Shown here: one piece after another, positions 47,935 through 59,200 of the stretch
Layout of the letters: each line of letters opens with the position of its first letter
Numbering within the stretch: position 1 is the first letter of the stretch
Assembly (NCBI RefSeq): GCF_040054535.1
Contig: NC_090792.1
Coordinates: 6,928,001-6,992,000 of the forward strand
Length of the DNA stretch: 64,000 nt
From: Antennarius striatus
Taxonomy: Eukaryota > Chordata > Actinopteri > Lophiiformes > Antennariidae
Direction: 5' to 3'
Notes under the pieces: generated by a model
The model's database searches: none
Told to the model about the DNA's origin: nothing
What the model saw: only the letters and a program-made list of their open reading frames with translations
Program-made: the position numbers and the translations under genes

Positions 47935-50394
47935 ATGGCAGGGGTGAAGGAGTCCCACTCTGAAATGGCTCTTGCTCGCAAGACGGACGGCATCAGTGTA
48001 GTTTTTGACCGGAGCAGCTCAGAGTCTACTCATTGTTGCTCCAGATCAAGGAGTAGTGATGGAAACAGTCGCTCTGTCTCATACCGCCACAGGGGACGAA
48101 GCAGCCACAAGAGACGCAATAGGTCTCCTTCCACAACATCTTCCACGTCTTCATCCCGCAGCAGGTCCTCCTCTCAGCCGAGGTCCCGTTCCCATCCTCG
48201 CTGCCACAGGCCTTCCTCACGTTGTCGCTGTGATCGTCACCGCAGACATGGTTATAGGCGCTACCGCCACTCAGCACCGCGCCGCTGCAGGGACCACTCA
48301 AAATCTTACAGCCGCTCACCCTCTCCAAGCAGGTTCACACGTCGCAGACACTACAGATCCCGATCCAGGTCCTACAGCCAACAGGACAGACACAAGAGAA
48401 CGGAGTCTCCATCCCCATCCAGGACCAACAGGAGCCGATCAAAGTCCAGGTCTGCAGAGCGTTCAGTCAAGATAAGTTTGGAAGGTAAGTTCATTTGATA
48501 AACGCCACTACTGCCACCAGTAATACCTTTCTTGCCCATGTTTGTTTTGATAGGCACTGAAGATGATGTCAAAAATGTCTACTTGTATGAATGTTGAAAT
48601 ATTGTCTTGTACTCCTGTGATCCTTAGGTAAAAGAGAACTTCTCAAAACAGCACGGGCCAATGCGATGACCATGCTAGGAATGGAAAAGGTGGAACTTCC
48701 TGACAGCGTGAAAGCCATTCTGCCAGAGCCGTTGGAGTCCAACTGGGAGTACCTGGAGCCAGAGACAAGGGTGAGACAGTCCCCTGAAAGGACTTTGTCA
48801 CAGGTGGGTGGCTCAGAGTGATTCTCATTTTTACGTTGAACACATCACATACTTGGTATAAACTTTGTCAAAGAGCTCAATAAAAAAATGTCCCTAGAGG
48901 GCAGATATGAAGTTAAATGAAATGACCTTCATGACCCAGCACTTTTTAACATTTCTGGGAGACATATAAATTCTTAATTCTGAATTTTGGATTGTCTGGT
49001 AGTATTTACAGACTCTTCTGCATAACACTGCAGTGACCAGTGGATATGAAACTCGGGTAACGGACTCTGAAACCAAATGTCCAAGAAAAGCTATCTTTAA
49101 GTGGATCCCAATTTTCACACCATTTTATCACATTTTCTTAAAGCTAATATTCAGAATACAAAGTGCAGAGTTGTTCATTTTCCAAGCCTGAATCTTTATT
49201 GTGTTGCATTCCTGTGTTGTGTTAACCTTTGGACCCCTGGGGGAACACACATACTCTCTGTATTTATTCCTGTCTTCATAGATAACATGACAGTGGTCTC
49301 CTTCACTCGTCGGCACCTGGGATTAAAGGGCTGTCATGTGACTTTGGTGACGACAATATGTGTTTTCGGGAAAGGTTATCTGATAACTTTTGAAATTTTC
49401 ACAATGTTTAGTTTTTTCAACCCATAGTTAATAATTAAACACGTATAGATGACCTCACATTTAGACACCACACATAGTACGCACAACTGCTAATTCCACA
49501 CTGATACATAATGATGCACAGACAATTTTGATATAGACACTGACACATCTTTATATAGACTATTTAGAATTTTGACATTGCAAATGTATTTATGCTTGCA
49601 GTTGAAATGGTCGTTATTTAGCAGAACCTCCACTCGCTGATGGAGCGCAGGCGTGTGGACTGCATTATAGTGACAGTTCCTGTCAAGAGCTAAAAACAGA
49701 TGAAGAACTCCTCTCCCTTTGCCAAAGATAAGTTGGTACATGGGTCGTGTGCTGAGGGGCTGGGAAACCAACGTCACCATCATTCTGCCACTGTAGACAG
49801 AGAAGACTTCCTTTTTCTTTGATATTTTCAATGCTTGTTATATTTTCCTGTTCCAGTGTTTGGCTTTGAGCTTAGTGTGAGGGGGGACGGGTTGTGCATG
49901 AAAGCCGCAGTTTGATCAAGCTAATGGTTAATCAGAATGCATAGATGTTGTATATTGTAATGGAAAGTAATGGAGGCTGTAACCCATCTGTATGAACTTA
50001 AACTGTCAAAGCTCTCCACCACAAGTTTGTGAACATGTCTAATTCCACCTGCTTGTCTTGTCTTTTTTGAAACAGAGCCCAGAGTCAGAGCGTGACGATA
50101 TGCCCAGTCTAAGGATGTCCCCAAAAAGAAAAATGATCACTTTCAGCGTTAATGTAAGTGCCTTAGTTTTTTGTTCATATTACACTGAATATGTATTGCT
50201 GTGTTCTAACATGCGCTTTCTCTCATGTGATCCACCAGAATTCAGTGGCCAAACCGACTGTGGTAGCTCCATGTGCTAAGGTAACAGCAAGAGTGGACAT
50301 CTATGACAGCAGACAACCTTATGGACAGTGGGTTGTTGTTAAATCAAGCAGAGCCTCAAATAAGCGCAAACAATCACTCACCATGGTCCGTTAA
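47935..50394 (+). CDS. rsrp1: Arginine/serine-rich protein 1 (complete, 4 coding exons, 308 aa)
   Basis: Exons: 47935-48484, 48628-48770, 50076-50153, 50239-50394 (stop TAA), 927 nt in frame. The ATG exon begins at an acceptor at 47917. Residues 1-183 are an RS/RH-rich low-complexity domain (SRSRSSSQPRSRSHPR, RSRSRSYSQQDR). The rest is conserved in RSRP1: KRELLKTARANAMTMLGMEK, MITFSVNNSVAKPTVVAP, DIYDSRQPYGQWVVVKSS. RS domains are typical of nuclear splicing-associated proteins, but the exact role of RSRP1 is poorly known. No RRM is present. The position next to the Rh/tmem50a block matches human, where RSRP1 is about 290 aa. Intron 2 (1.3 kb) is the longest within the coding region. Confidence 0.9.
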
Positions 50395-50556
50395 GGTGAA
50401 GCAGTGGAAAGACACTGAACACTTTAAACATTTTGTACATAACAACAGTCATTTATGGCGAACATTTTCTTTCTGATATTAGAGTTAAGTGGAATGAGGT
50501 GAAGAATTGGTACAGGTGGGATTACTTCTTTTGTGTATTGTCCACTATAATGATTC

Positions 50557-50562
50557 AATAAA
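50557..50562 (+). terminator. rsrp1: rsrp1 polyadenylation signal
   Basis: AATAAA lies 163 bases after the stop, the first canonical hexamer on the plus strand. Confidence 0.7.
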
Positions 50563-50889
50563 GATATTTATTTGGTTAAGTGATTGTCTGTTTTTATAGT
50601 TTGTCTCTCAAGTTACTGGATTACTAGCCCTGAAAAACAGCTTTAACTTATGACTAATTTTGCATGTATAAAATAGTTTACTTTTTTGAGTAAAATCATG
50701 GTGTACTCGCGTAATACGGAGGCAAGTCAGAGGCTGAATGCATAAGAAATCAGGTTCACTGCATACTTGCACATGATACATATTGCATGACACAACAATG
50801 AAGACATGATGGTGAACCATACCTGACATACCATGTGTCCAGGAGACCAGGTTGAAAGGTAGCAGGGTTCAAGTTCTAATCATTGTGTA

Positions 50890-53800
50890 GATTGGAAGAA
50901 AAATGAGTAGGAGTTATGTTGAAGGAGGGGTTTGTTAGGAATGTCCTGGAAGTAAAAAGTGATGATTCTGAAGCTAGAAATCGAAGGTGTGATGTTCAAT
51001 GTTGTTAGTGGGTATTCTCCACAGGTAGGATGTGAGCTGGAGGAGGAGAAATTCTGGTTGGACTTTGATGAATTGATGCAGAGCATACCTAGAAGTGAAA
51101 GAGTTGTCATTGGTGCAGCCTTCAATGGACATGCTGGTGCAGGAAATGGGAGGTGATGGGCAGGTTTGGTATCCAGGAGAGAAATGCAGAGGGACTGATG
51201 GTAGGTGATGAAGCGAAATCCAACCTACTAGCTCCGCAGCGCATTCTTTAAGATGATCAGGGCATACAGATGACTCTTTGAGACGATGGTTGGAAGTACT
51301 TCACTTGAAGAGCTCCGGGCCGTTCTCCAATACTACAGAACAATGGTGAATGCGGTACGAGAAGGACAAATTCTTATCTCAAGACAGTGGTATTTATACT
51401 GTTGAAGACGGGCATAATGTCACATGACTCTTTTACAGGAATGCAATTAAATTCAAAGGGAGTCTGAGAAACAGATGTTGAAGGGACAGTGAAACAGACA
51501 AATGGTGAATGCATGATAACCTCAGGGTCCATAAACTACATCTTCAAAGGCTGGGAAAGTGAGGTTATTTAGCAGGTGTTGATTGTATCCTGTGAGCAGA
51601 CCTCATTTACAGTTAAAAGAACCAAGTGTGTGTGTGGGGGAGTAAATCCTGTGGATAGATTTCACCAAATGTTCTTCTAGCCCTAAAGGTTAGAAGATGT
51701 TGGAATGTTATCAGTATTTCATATGCAATAACCCTGAGCAATAAACCAGAACAACAACCCTGGACAACAAAACTAAGGGTGAGAAGATGACCAAAGGATT
51801 TAAATGCTTTTCACATTTAAAGAGCTGAACAATGAGATTAAAATTTCCTTCAGTGACTTTGCAAAAAGGATGGAAATGGCTTTCGTGAATACTTTCTTCC
51901 AGAAGAGACAGGAACATAGAGTGTGGAGTGGAGGTAGGAGCACACAGGTGGACTACATCTTGTGTAGACGGTGTAATCTGAAGCAGATAAGTGACTGCAA
52001 AGTAGTGGTAGGCAGAGTGTAGCAAAATAGCATAGGATGGTGGTGTGCAGGATGACTGGTGGTGAGGAAATGAAGAGGGCAAAGGCAGAGCAGTTGACGA
52101 AATGGTGGAAGCTGAAAAAAGAAGAATGTCACATGACATTTAGGAAGAAGTTAAGACAGGCTCTGGGAGGTCAGGATGTGCTTCCAGATGACTGGACAAC
52201 TACAGCTAATGTGATCAGGGAGACAGGTAGGAGAGTACTTGGTGTGTCATCTGGAAAGAAAGTAGATAAGGAGACTTGGTGGTGGAATGAGTGTACAGGA
52301 GTGTATACAAAGAGGTTAGCTAGGAAGACGTGGGACACAGAGGACTGAGGAGAGTAGACAGGAGTACATGGAGATGCAGCGTAAGGTGAAGGTAGAGATA
52401 GCAGAGGTCAAACAAGCGGTTTATGATGACTTGTATGCTAGATTGGACAATAAGGAGGGAGAGACTGATCTATACAGGTTGGCAAGACAGAGAGACAGAG
52501 ATGGGAAGGACATGCAGCAGGTTAGGGTGACTAAGGATGGGGATGGAAGACTATTCACAGGTGCCAGTAGTGTGATGGGAAGATTGAAAGAGTACTGTAC
52601 TTTGAAGAGTTGATGAACGAGGAAAAGGAGAGAACACAAAGACTAGAAGAGGTGGCTGTTGTGGACCATGAAGTAGTAATGATTAGTCAGGATGAAGTGA
52701 GGAGGCCATTGAAGAGGATGAAGAGTGTAAAGGCATTCGGTCCTTATGATATACCTGTGGAGGTATGGATGTGTCTAGGAGAGGTGGCAGTAGAGTGTCT
52801 GACTGGGTTGTTCAACAGGATCTTACATACTGACAAGATGCCTGAGGAATGGAGAAGCTTGCTGGTTCCCATTTTTAAGAACAAGGGAGATGTGCAGAGT
52901 TGTGGCAACTACAGAGGAATAAAGCTGATGAGCCATACAATAAAGTTATGTGCAAGAGTAGTTGAAGCTAGACTAAGTGCAGTAGTGAGTATTTGTGAGC
53001 AGCAGTATGGTTTCATGCCAAAAAAGAGCACTACAGATGCAGTATTTGCTCTGAAGATGTTGATAGAGAAGTACAGAGAAGGCCAGAGTGGGCTGCATTG
53101 CGTTTTTGTAGATCTGGAGAAAGCTTTTGACAGGGTGTCCAGAGAGGAACTGTGGTATTGTATGAGGAAGTCTGGAGTGGCAGAGAAGTATGTTAGAGCA
53201 GTGCAGGACATGTATGGGAACTGTAAGACAGTGGTGAGGTGTGCTGTAGGTGTGACAGAGGAGTTCAAGGTGGAGGTGGGACTGCATCAGGGATCAGCTC
53301 TGAGCTCATTCTTGTTAGCTGTGGTGATGGACAGGCTGACAGAAGAGGTTAGACAGGAATCTCCATGGACTATGATGTTTGCAGATGACATTGTGATCTG
53401 TAGTGAGAGCAGGGAACAGGTGGAGGAGAAGCTAAAGAGGTGGAGGTTTGTCCTGGAAAGGAGAGGAATGAAAGTTAGCTGCAGTAAGACAGAGTACATG
53501 TGTGTGAATGAGAGGACCCCATGTGGAAGAGTGAGGTTACAGGGAGAAGAGATCAAGAAGGTGGAGGATTTTAAGTACTTAGGGTCAATAGTCCAGGGCA
53601 ATGGAGAGTATGGAAAAGAGGTGAAGAAGCGTGTACAGGCAGGATGGAACGGGTGGAGGAAAGTGTCAGGTGTGATGTGTGATGAAAGAGTTTCAGTTAA
53701 AATGAAAGGAAAGGTGTACAAAACTGTGGTGGGACAAGCAATGCTGTTTGGCAGCAGAGATGAAAATGCTGAGGTTCTCTCTGGGAGTGACCAGGATGGA

Positions 53801-54112
53801 TAGGAACAAGAAAGAGTAAATGAGAGGGACAGCACGTGTTAAAGGTTTTGGAGATAAAGTCAGAGAGGCCAGACTGAGATGATTTGGACATGTCTATAGG
53901 AGAGATAGTGAATATATTGGTAGAAGGATGCTGAGTTTTGAACTGCCAGGCAGGAGGCCTAGAGGAAGACCAAAGAGGAGGTTTATTAATGTACTGAAAG
54001 AGAGCACATGAAGGTAGTTGGTGTGAGAGAAGAGGATGCAGAAGACAGGGTTAGATGGAGGCAACTGATTCGCTGGCAACCTATGAAGGGAAAAGCCGAA
54101 AGGAGAAGAGTA
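50890..54112 (+). mobile_element. RTE LINE, nearly complete but decayed
   Basis: Endonuclease pieces are at 50959-51160 (FNVVSGYSPQVGCELEEEKF, VVIGAAFNGHAGAGNGR) and 51857-52020 (MEMAFVNTFFQKRQEHRVWS, STQVDYILCRRCNLKQISDC). They are separated by an inserted solo LTR. The reverse transcriptase frame at 52610-53803 is open for 397 codons with NYRGIKLM, FVDLEKAFDRVSRE, GLHQGSALSSFLL and intact FADDIVIC. The C-terminal part continues frameshifted to about 54000. The 3' end is GGGAAAAGCCGAAAGGAGAA at 54088-54107. Frameshifts and the LTR make it inactive. Confidence 0.93.
51209..51852. mobile_element. Solo LTR inserted in the RTE endonuclease region
   Basis: A 644-bp segment begins TGAAGCGAAATCC and ends ATTTCCTTCA, i.e. 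TG...CA with 5-bp inverted ends TGAAG/CTTCA. It is flanked by a 4-bp duplication GTGA (51205-51208, 51853-51856). Removing it and one GTGA restores the RTE frame motif MVxDFAKRMEMA. An AATAAA at about 51740 fits an LTR polyadenylation site. No internal retroviral/gypsy sequence is present. The superfamily is unknown. Confidence 0.8.
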
Positions 54113-55950
54113 AGTCTGCAGGGCTAAGTTGTAGGACGTCCGTATGACCACTGGGTGTCAGTATTAACATTGATATACAGTATACTGTAGAAATCTTGAT
54201 ATGAAGTTTATCAGTGAGTAAAGATACGAAACTATTTAAATATAAATGGGAAGTTTGTAATTATAAATTCATGCAAGGGTTCCAAAAGTACATAAAAACA
54301 GTGCCAATGCCAATGTTCTGATCTCATACAGCTGTATTACTCCAGCTGATTTTAAAAAACAAACAAACCCAACGACATGATGAACAATTCTCTATTTGTG
54401 TAAGAAGACTGTTTATGGTCTGTAGTTCACGGGGCCCTGCGTGGAACACGACAGGGGCCTCTTTCTCAGAAGACATTTTGCACTGGTACAAAATGAATGA
54501 TGTCTCATTTCCATGTAGCTCCAGGGTCCTGCTGCGGTGCATAACAGCACTTACTGAGACTCAAATAGAAAAGAGCCACCTTTAATGTTGTGAGCAGCAG
54601 CTGTGTGTTTTTTCATGCTATGACAGGTTGAAACATTTGCTGTGAAGGATACGTATAGTGTATTGATCGCTATCCGTAAACCACATCCACACACCTCATT
54701 AACAGCATGAACAACTGTGCAAGTCACTTCAAAGGGTTGTACATAACAGGTCTTATCTGACAGATAAGATAAAGATCTGCTGTCCGGGGAATAATGAAAA
54801 GTGAAATTTGATATTCCATGATGATATTTTAACATCATGTCACAATCTGCTGTAATAAGAAAGTGAATTTACATAGTTGTGAACAGATGACTGCCAGACT
54901 GCACGTCTCCTGGTGCAAAATGACCTATAATTATGATAAATTATTTTGACAGGAGACATGCAAATACATAGCACAATGAGGCTGGTGGAAATGGCGCGAG
55001 AGATGCTAGAACCGACAAAGCATAGCAGAAAGACAGGTTTATCTTGTCATTCTCATGACTTTTTGAGTCACGTTTGAATTATCTTGTGGGTTTTATTTAA
55101 TAAGAATTGGAGCCATTTAGTCACTTGCAGACTTCTGTCTCTATGGGAAAATGGAGAGCGACACTCATTGTTATTCATCCGTTTGTTTAGTTTATTATGC
55201 TTAAATTAAAACCATTTTTCTTTACAGGAACACTTGGCAGTTGGCCTGGGAGGATTCAAAGATGTCAGATAATCTGAGGCACAACAGTGGATTTACGTAG
55301 TCACTCCTTAAACAGTTCCAATGTCCTTGGGCTGATCAGATAAGACCAAAAAACCTGAACACCTAATCCAGGAACAAACAGCTCCAGAGCAGACATATCA
55401 AAGACATCATCTGAAGGCCTCCCTTCATCAATATAGCATAAACAACTTGTCTCCGCACACCATCCTTTAAGGCCTGCATATAAACGTATTCTGTGGTTCA
55501 ACAAGATTTACTCATACATATTAAATATAACTGCACAGTCATCTTAATTCATTTCCATGCTGATTCCCTGTATAGACAATGACTGTGTGCCCTGTGGACA
55601 GTACAACACACCAGTACTCACACAGGGAAGGGACACTCGCACAGGAACCTGTTCTCATGTCCTCTGCAGTCACAAGGCTTTCCTGCTTGTGTTATAGCTT
55701 AGGGCAAAGTTGGTTAAACTTAGATGTCAATGATAATGAACACATTCAATTGCTCAATTGTTGGTCCTGGCCTCTCGTGCGTGCATATACTAGAACGTTC
55801 GTTTGGCTGGCACTTTCTGCTAAACATCCCCTGAGGTTGGACTGTAGTTGCTGGAAGTTCATTCTCACGATCAAAACGTCTCCCTCGTGAGACCAAACGC
55901 TGTCAATCAAAAGAAAAAACAACAAACGTGCAAGTTAACTACATATTGTA
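54113..55950. other. Intergenic DNA between the RTE and syf2
   Basis: No gene, splice pattern or repeat end was recognised. The frames (e.g. 54551-54838 minus, 55579-55890 plus) look random. Confidence 0.45.
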
Positions 55951-55955
55951 AGAGG

Positions 55956-55961
55956 TTTATT
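55956..55961 (-). terminator. syf2: syf2 polyadenylation signal
   Basis: TTTATT on plus is AATAAA on minus, about 265 bases after the stop codon. No other gene signal lies between. Confidence 0.6.
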
Positions 55962-56224
55962 AAAAAATAAATGATAAGAATAATCACACCAGTGGTGTTT
56001 AACTCATAATGCTGTGCAAAGAAACACCACACGTTGAAAGTTACAGGAAATTGAATGAACTTCGAGTCCCAAAATAAGCTCAGCACTCTAGAAGCTGCAA
56101 TGTTACAGATTTTAATAAATGCATTATTGGTATGCAGCAAGTACTAAGAAGAAGATGCATCAAAGACTCCTAAATGAAGAGCAAACTGCAGCAGTGAAAC
56201 CGTCCATGGAGGTGAATGGACCCA

Positions 56225-59200
56225 CTACACAGCTGTGCCTCTCTCCAGGTTCTGTTTGATCTCTGCTGTGTATTTGCCATAGAAACGCTCTGCCTTCTTG
56301 TTGAACTTGGCATTCCTCTCATTAATGTAGTCGATGTCGGCATCGTCATTGTAGGCCCTCCGTCGGCTGTACTTGGCCCGCTTCTCGATCCTGACAATCA
56401 CACACACATAAAAGAAGGCAGTTGAGGGAGGGTTTCGTAGACTACTAGACTGCTGTCTGTGACATATCCAATAACAGTAATTGGCGATAGGTATTAAATC
56501 GGGGAATGGGGGGAGGGTGCATTTAATTTGGCAAGAAAAAGTGGCAAAATAAATCACCACACACATACACACACTCAGGAAAATTGGTGGATTTATGACC
56601 TTCCAGTCTTGATTCACTGTGTCTTCAAAGCCTTGTTTTGCGTCATAGCCTGGCAATGGTGTCTGTGTCTAATGACCCACAGTTGCATCTTTAACACAAG
56701 CTGTTGACTGACTTTTGTTGCAGTTACGCCTTGCATCCACACAACACCGCAGATATTCGGGACGAAAATGATGGCCAAAATGAAGTTTTTAAAAAATGTC
56801 TGGTCTGCGTTGTTGTGTGGACGCTGTATCCGCAACTTTTTCTATCCAAGGGGAGTCTCCCTGCGACGTCATGCGTGTGACCCGTGTCTACATGTACACA
56901 CGGGTCACACCGGCTATTTTCTGACGTATAACAGCTCCACGTTGAAGACGTGTTGATAGGCATGCATGGCACTTGAATATTTATTCTTCTGTTTCTTTAT
57001 GAATCATAAAGTTTATGTATATATTTATTCATTCATTCATGTTCCTCGCCAAAGACGCTGATGCCAGTTCTGGGTCAGACTGGGACGCGCTGTCTTCTGG
57101 TGGGAGAACTCTGTGATCGAGGTCATCCTCCATGAGAAACGTCATAAATTTCCACACGTCCTGAACCTCTCTCCTGTCGTGATAAATGCACTTATGCGTT
57201 TACATGTGGATGGAATTTTTTTTGAAAACGCTGTTGTGTGGACGCAAATTTTTTTCTATGTAGGGTGAAAAAAGTTGTGATTTCACAAAGTTCCGGCAAA
57301 GGGTGAACATGGCCTCAGATACAGGAAAGATGGAAGTAATCAGCACTCAAAAACAGCACTCAATTACCTGGGAGAGGCCCCAGCATTGTTTCTTAATAGT
57401 AGCGTGCTATGTGGCTTTCATAGAGGTTTGCTCCACCGTCTACCCATAACCACATAGCGACTGGTCTAGCGTGGTGATAAATAGGCACAAGGACATTTGT
57501 AGTTGGTCACTGAACAGGACCTGTACCCTACTAGGACCCAGACACACACCCATCTTATTCTGGCACACTTGGTAGACTCATCACCACACAGAGTGGATCA
57601 AACAGTACCTCCTATCATGGGCTTGTGCCAGAATTTGAAGTCTAGCCTTTAGGTTGTTAGCTATAGAAACTTAAGGGCAATCAGCATTAGATTTATCTTA
57701 CTGGTGCAGTGAGTTAGGCTGGTAGTTAACTGGCAGGCTGAGGGAGATTAAATCGATGGACAGTCAAGGCAGCCTACGGCATCCCTGTTCTCTGTTTTTA
57801 AGAAGAACTTACTGTTTCTCCACATCTTCAACCATGCGGTCAATGCCCTCCGTTGTGGGGATGTGGGTGCCGTGGATCAGGCTACTGGACGTGGGGTGGA
57901 AGTCCTCACCACTGCTCATCACCAGGAAAGAAAATACAGTACATTGAAATGAGATATGCATAACCACAGTAAACAACCATTAAAACTGATTTTTCTATTT
58001 CATTGTTGCGATTATGGTCATCTTAACAAGTGAAATGTATTTGGCTTCAGGGCAAAATGTGTTGGTAAGTCCTTCTCCTTTCTCTGTGCGTCACCCTTTA
58101 AAGTTGAAAAATCTGCAGGAACTGAACTTTTCCTCAACCCCCGAATGTTCAGACTATTAAAAACGTTTCAGAAATATGCAGCTAAATCAAAACCACCCCC
58201 CAGGCAAATCAAGTTAGCATATAGAAAATGCTTTGTGCACATGTGATCAGTTATTTTTTAAAATGATTACATCAAGCAAATTTCCAAAATTAATTTCGCT
58301 TGATTGGACATTTTCTAGTTACAGTCTCAGTAGCAGAAACATCCTTGTGTATCACTTCTATGGCCACATTAGAGACAATACCCAGAAGTCAGTTCCCACG
58401 TTGAGCTGTCCAACAAACTTGTGAAGTCTTAAAACACAACACTGAGGCTTTACTCACCACTCCTCCCTCTGCTTCTCATAGCCCTCCATGTCTGGCCTGA
58501 TTTGCTTGGTGAGCCTCTGATACTGTCGGAATTGGGCCTCCGCGTATCCTGCAGTCAATTGTGTGACAGAAAAAAACTCCAGTTATAATTACCGGAACAA
58601 ACAGCGAGCAGGCATCAGGCTCAGACACACAACCTGTGTTTAGTTAATGGGGGCAACTCTCCATTGTCTCTCTATCTTGAAATCCCTCTGGTGATAATTT
58701 TTCACCCAGAGGTTTAAAAGAAACACATTGATGTCATATTCATTTGACACAGCAAGTCTTTTGTCAGTACAGTGGTACCTCTATTTACGAATGCCTCTAC
58801 TTACGAAATTTTCTACTTTCTACGAAATTTCTCAGCAGGAAAATGTTGGCTCTACTTACGAAAGAAATTTTGACTTACGTAATGTAAAAACACAGTATCG
58901 GCTGGTTCCTGAGCACAACATTCTCATAGCTACTCTGTCATTGGCTATTACCTATTATGTATCTTCCTGGCATCCCATTGGCCAAGAGGGATGCCACTCC
59001 ACCTCTGTGTGGAGGTGGATCGGTGCTTACTGCTTATGCAGTGTCTTCAGCATTCGGCACTCGATCCGTGAGGTAGTCTGATAGTTTTGCGCAAAATAGC
59101 TATTTGAGTATGAGAAAGTAACGGAGAAAAGAGGAAAATACGAAGAAAAGAGTTTTTCGTCCGTACAAAGCAAGAGATAATACACTCAACAAAAAAATAT

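Noticed and set aside
48005-48475. Alternative frame over rsrp1 exon 1
   Set aside because: Shadow of the RS-rich exon. Only the frame from 47935 splices on to the conserved C-terminus.
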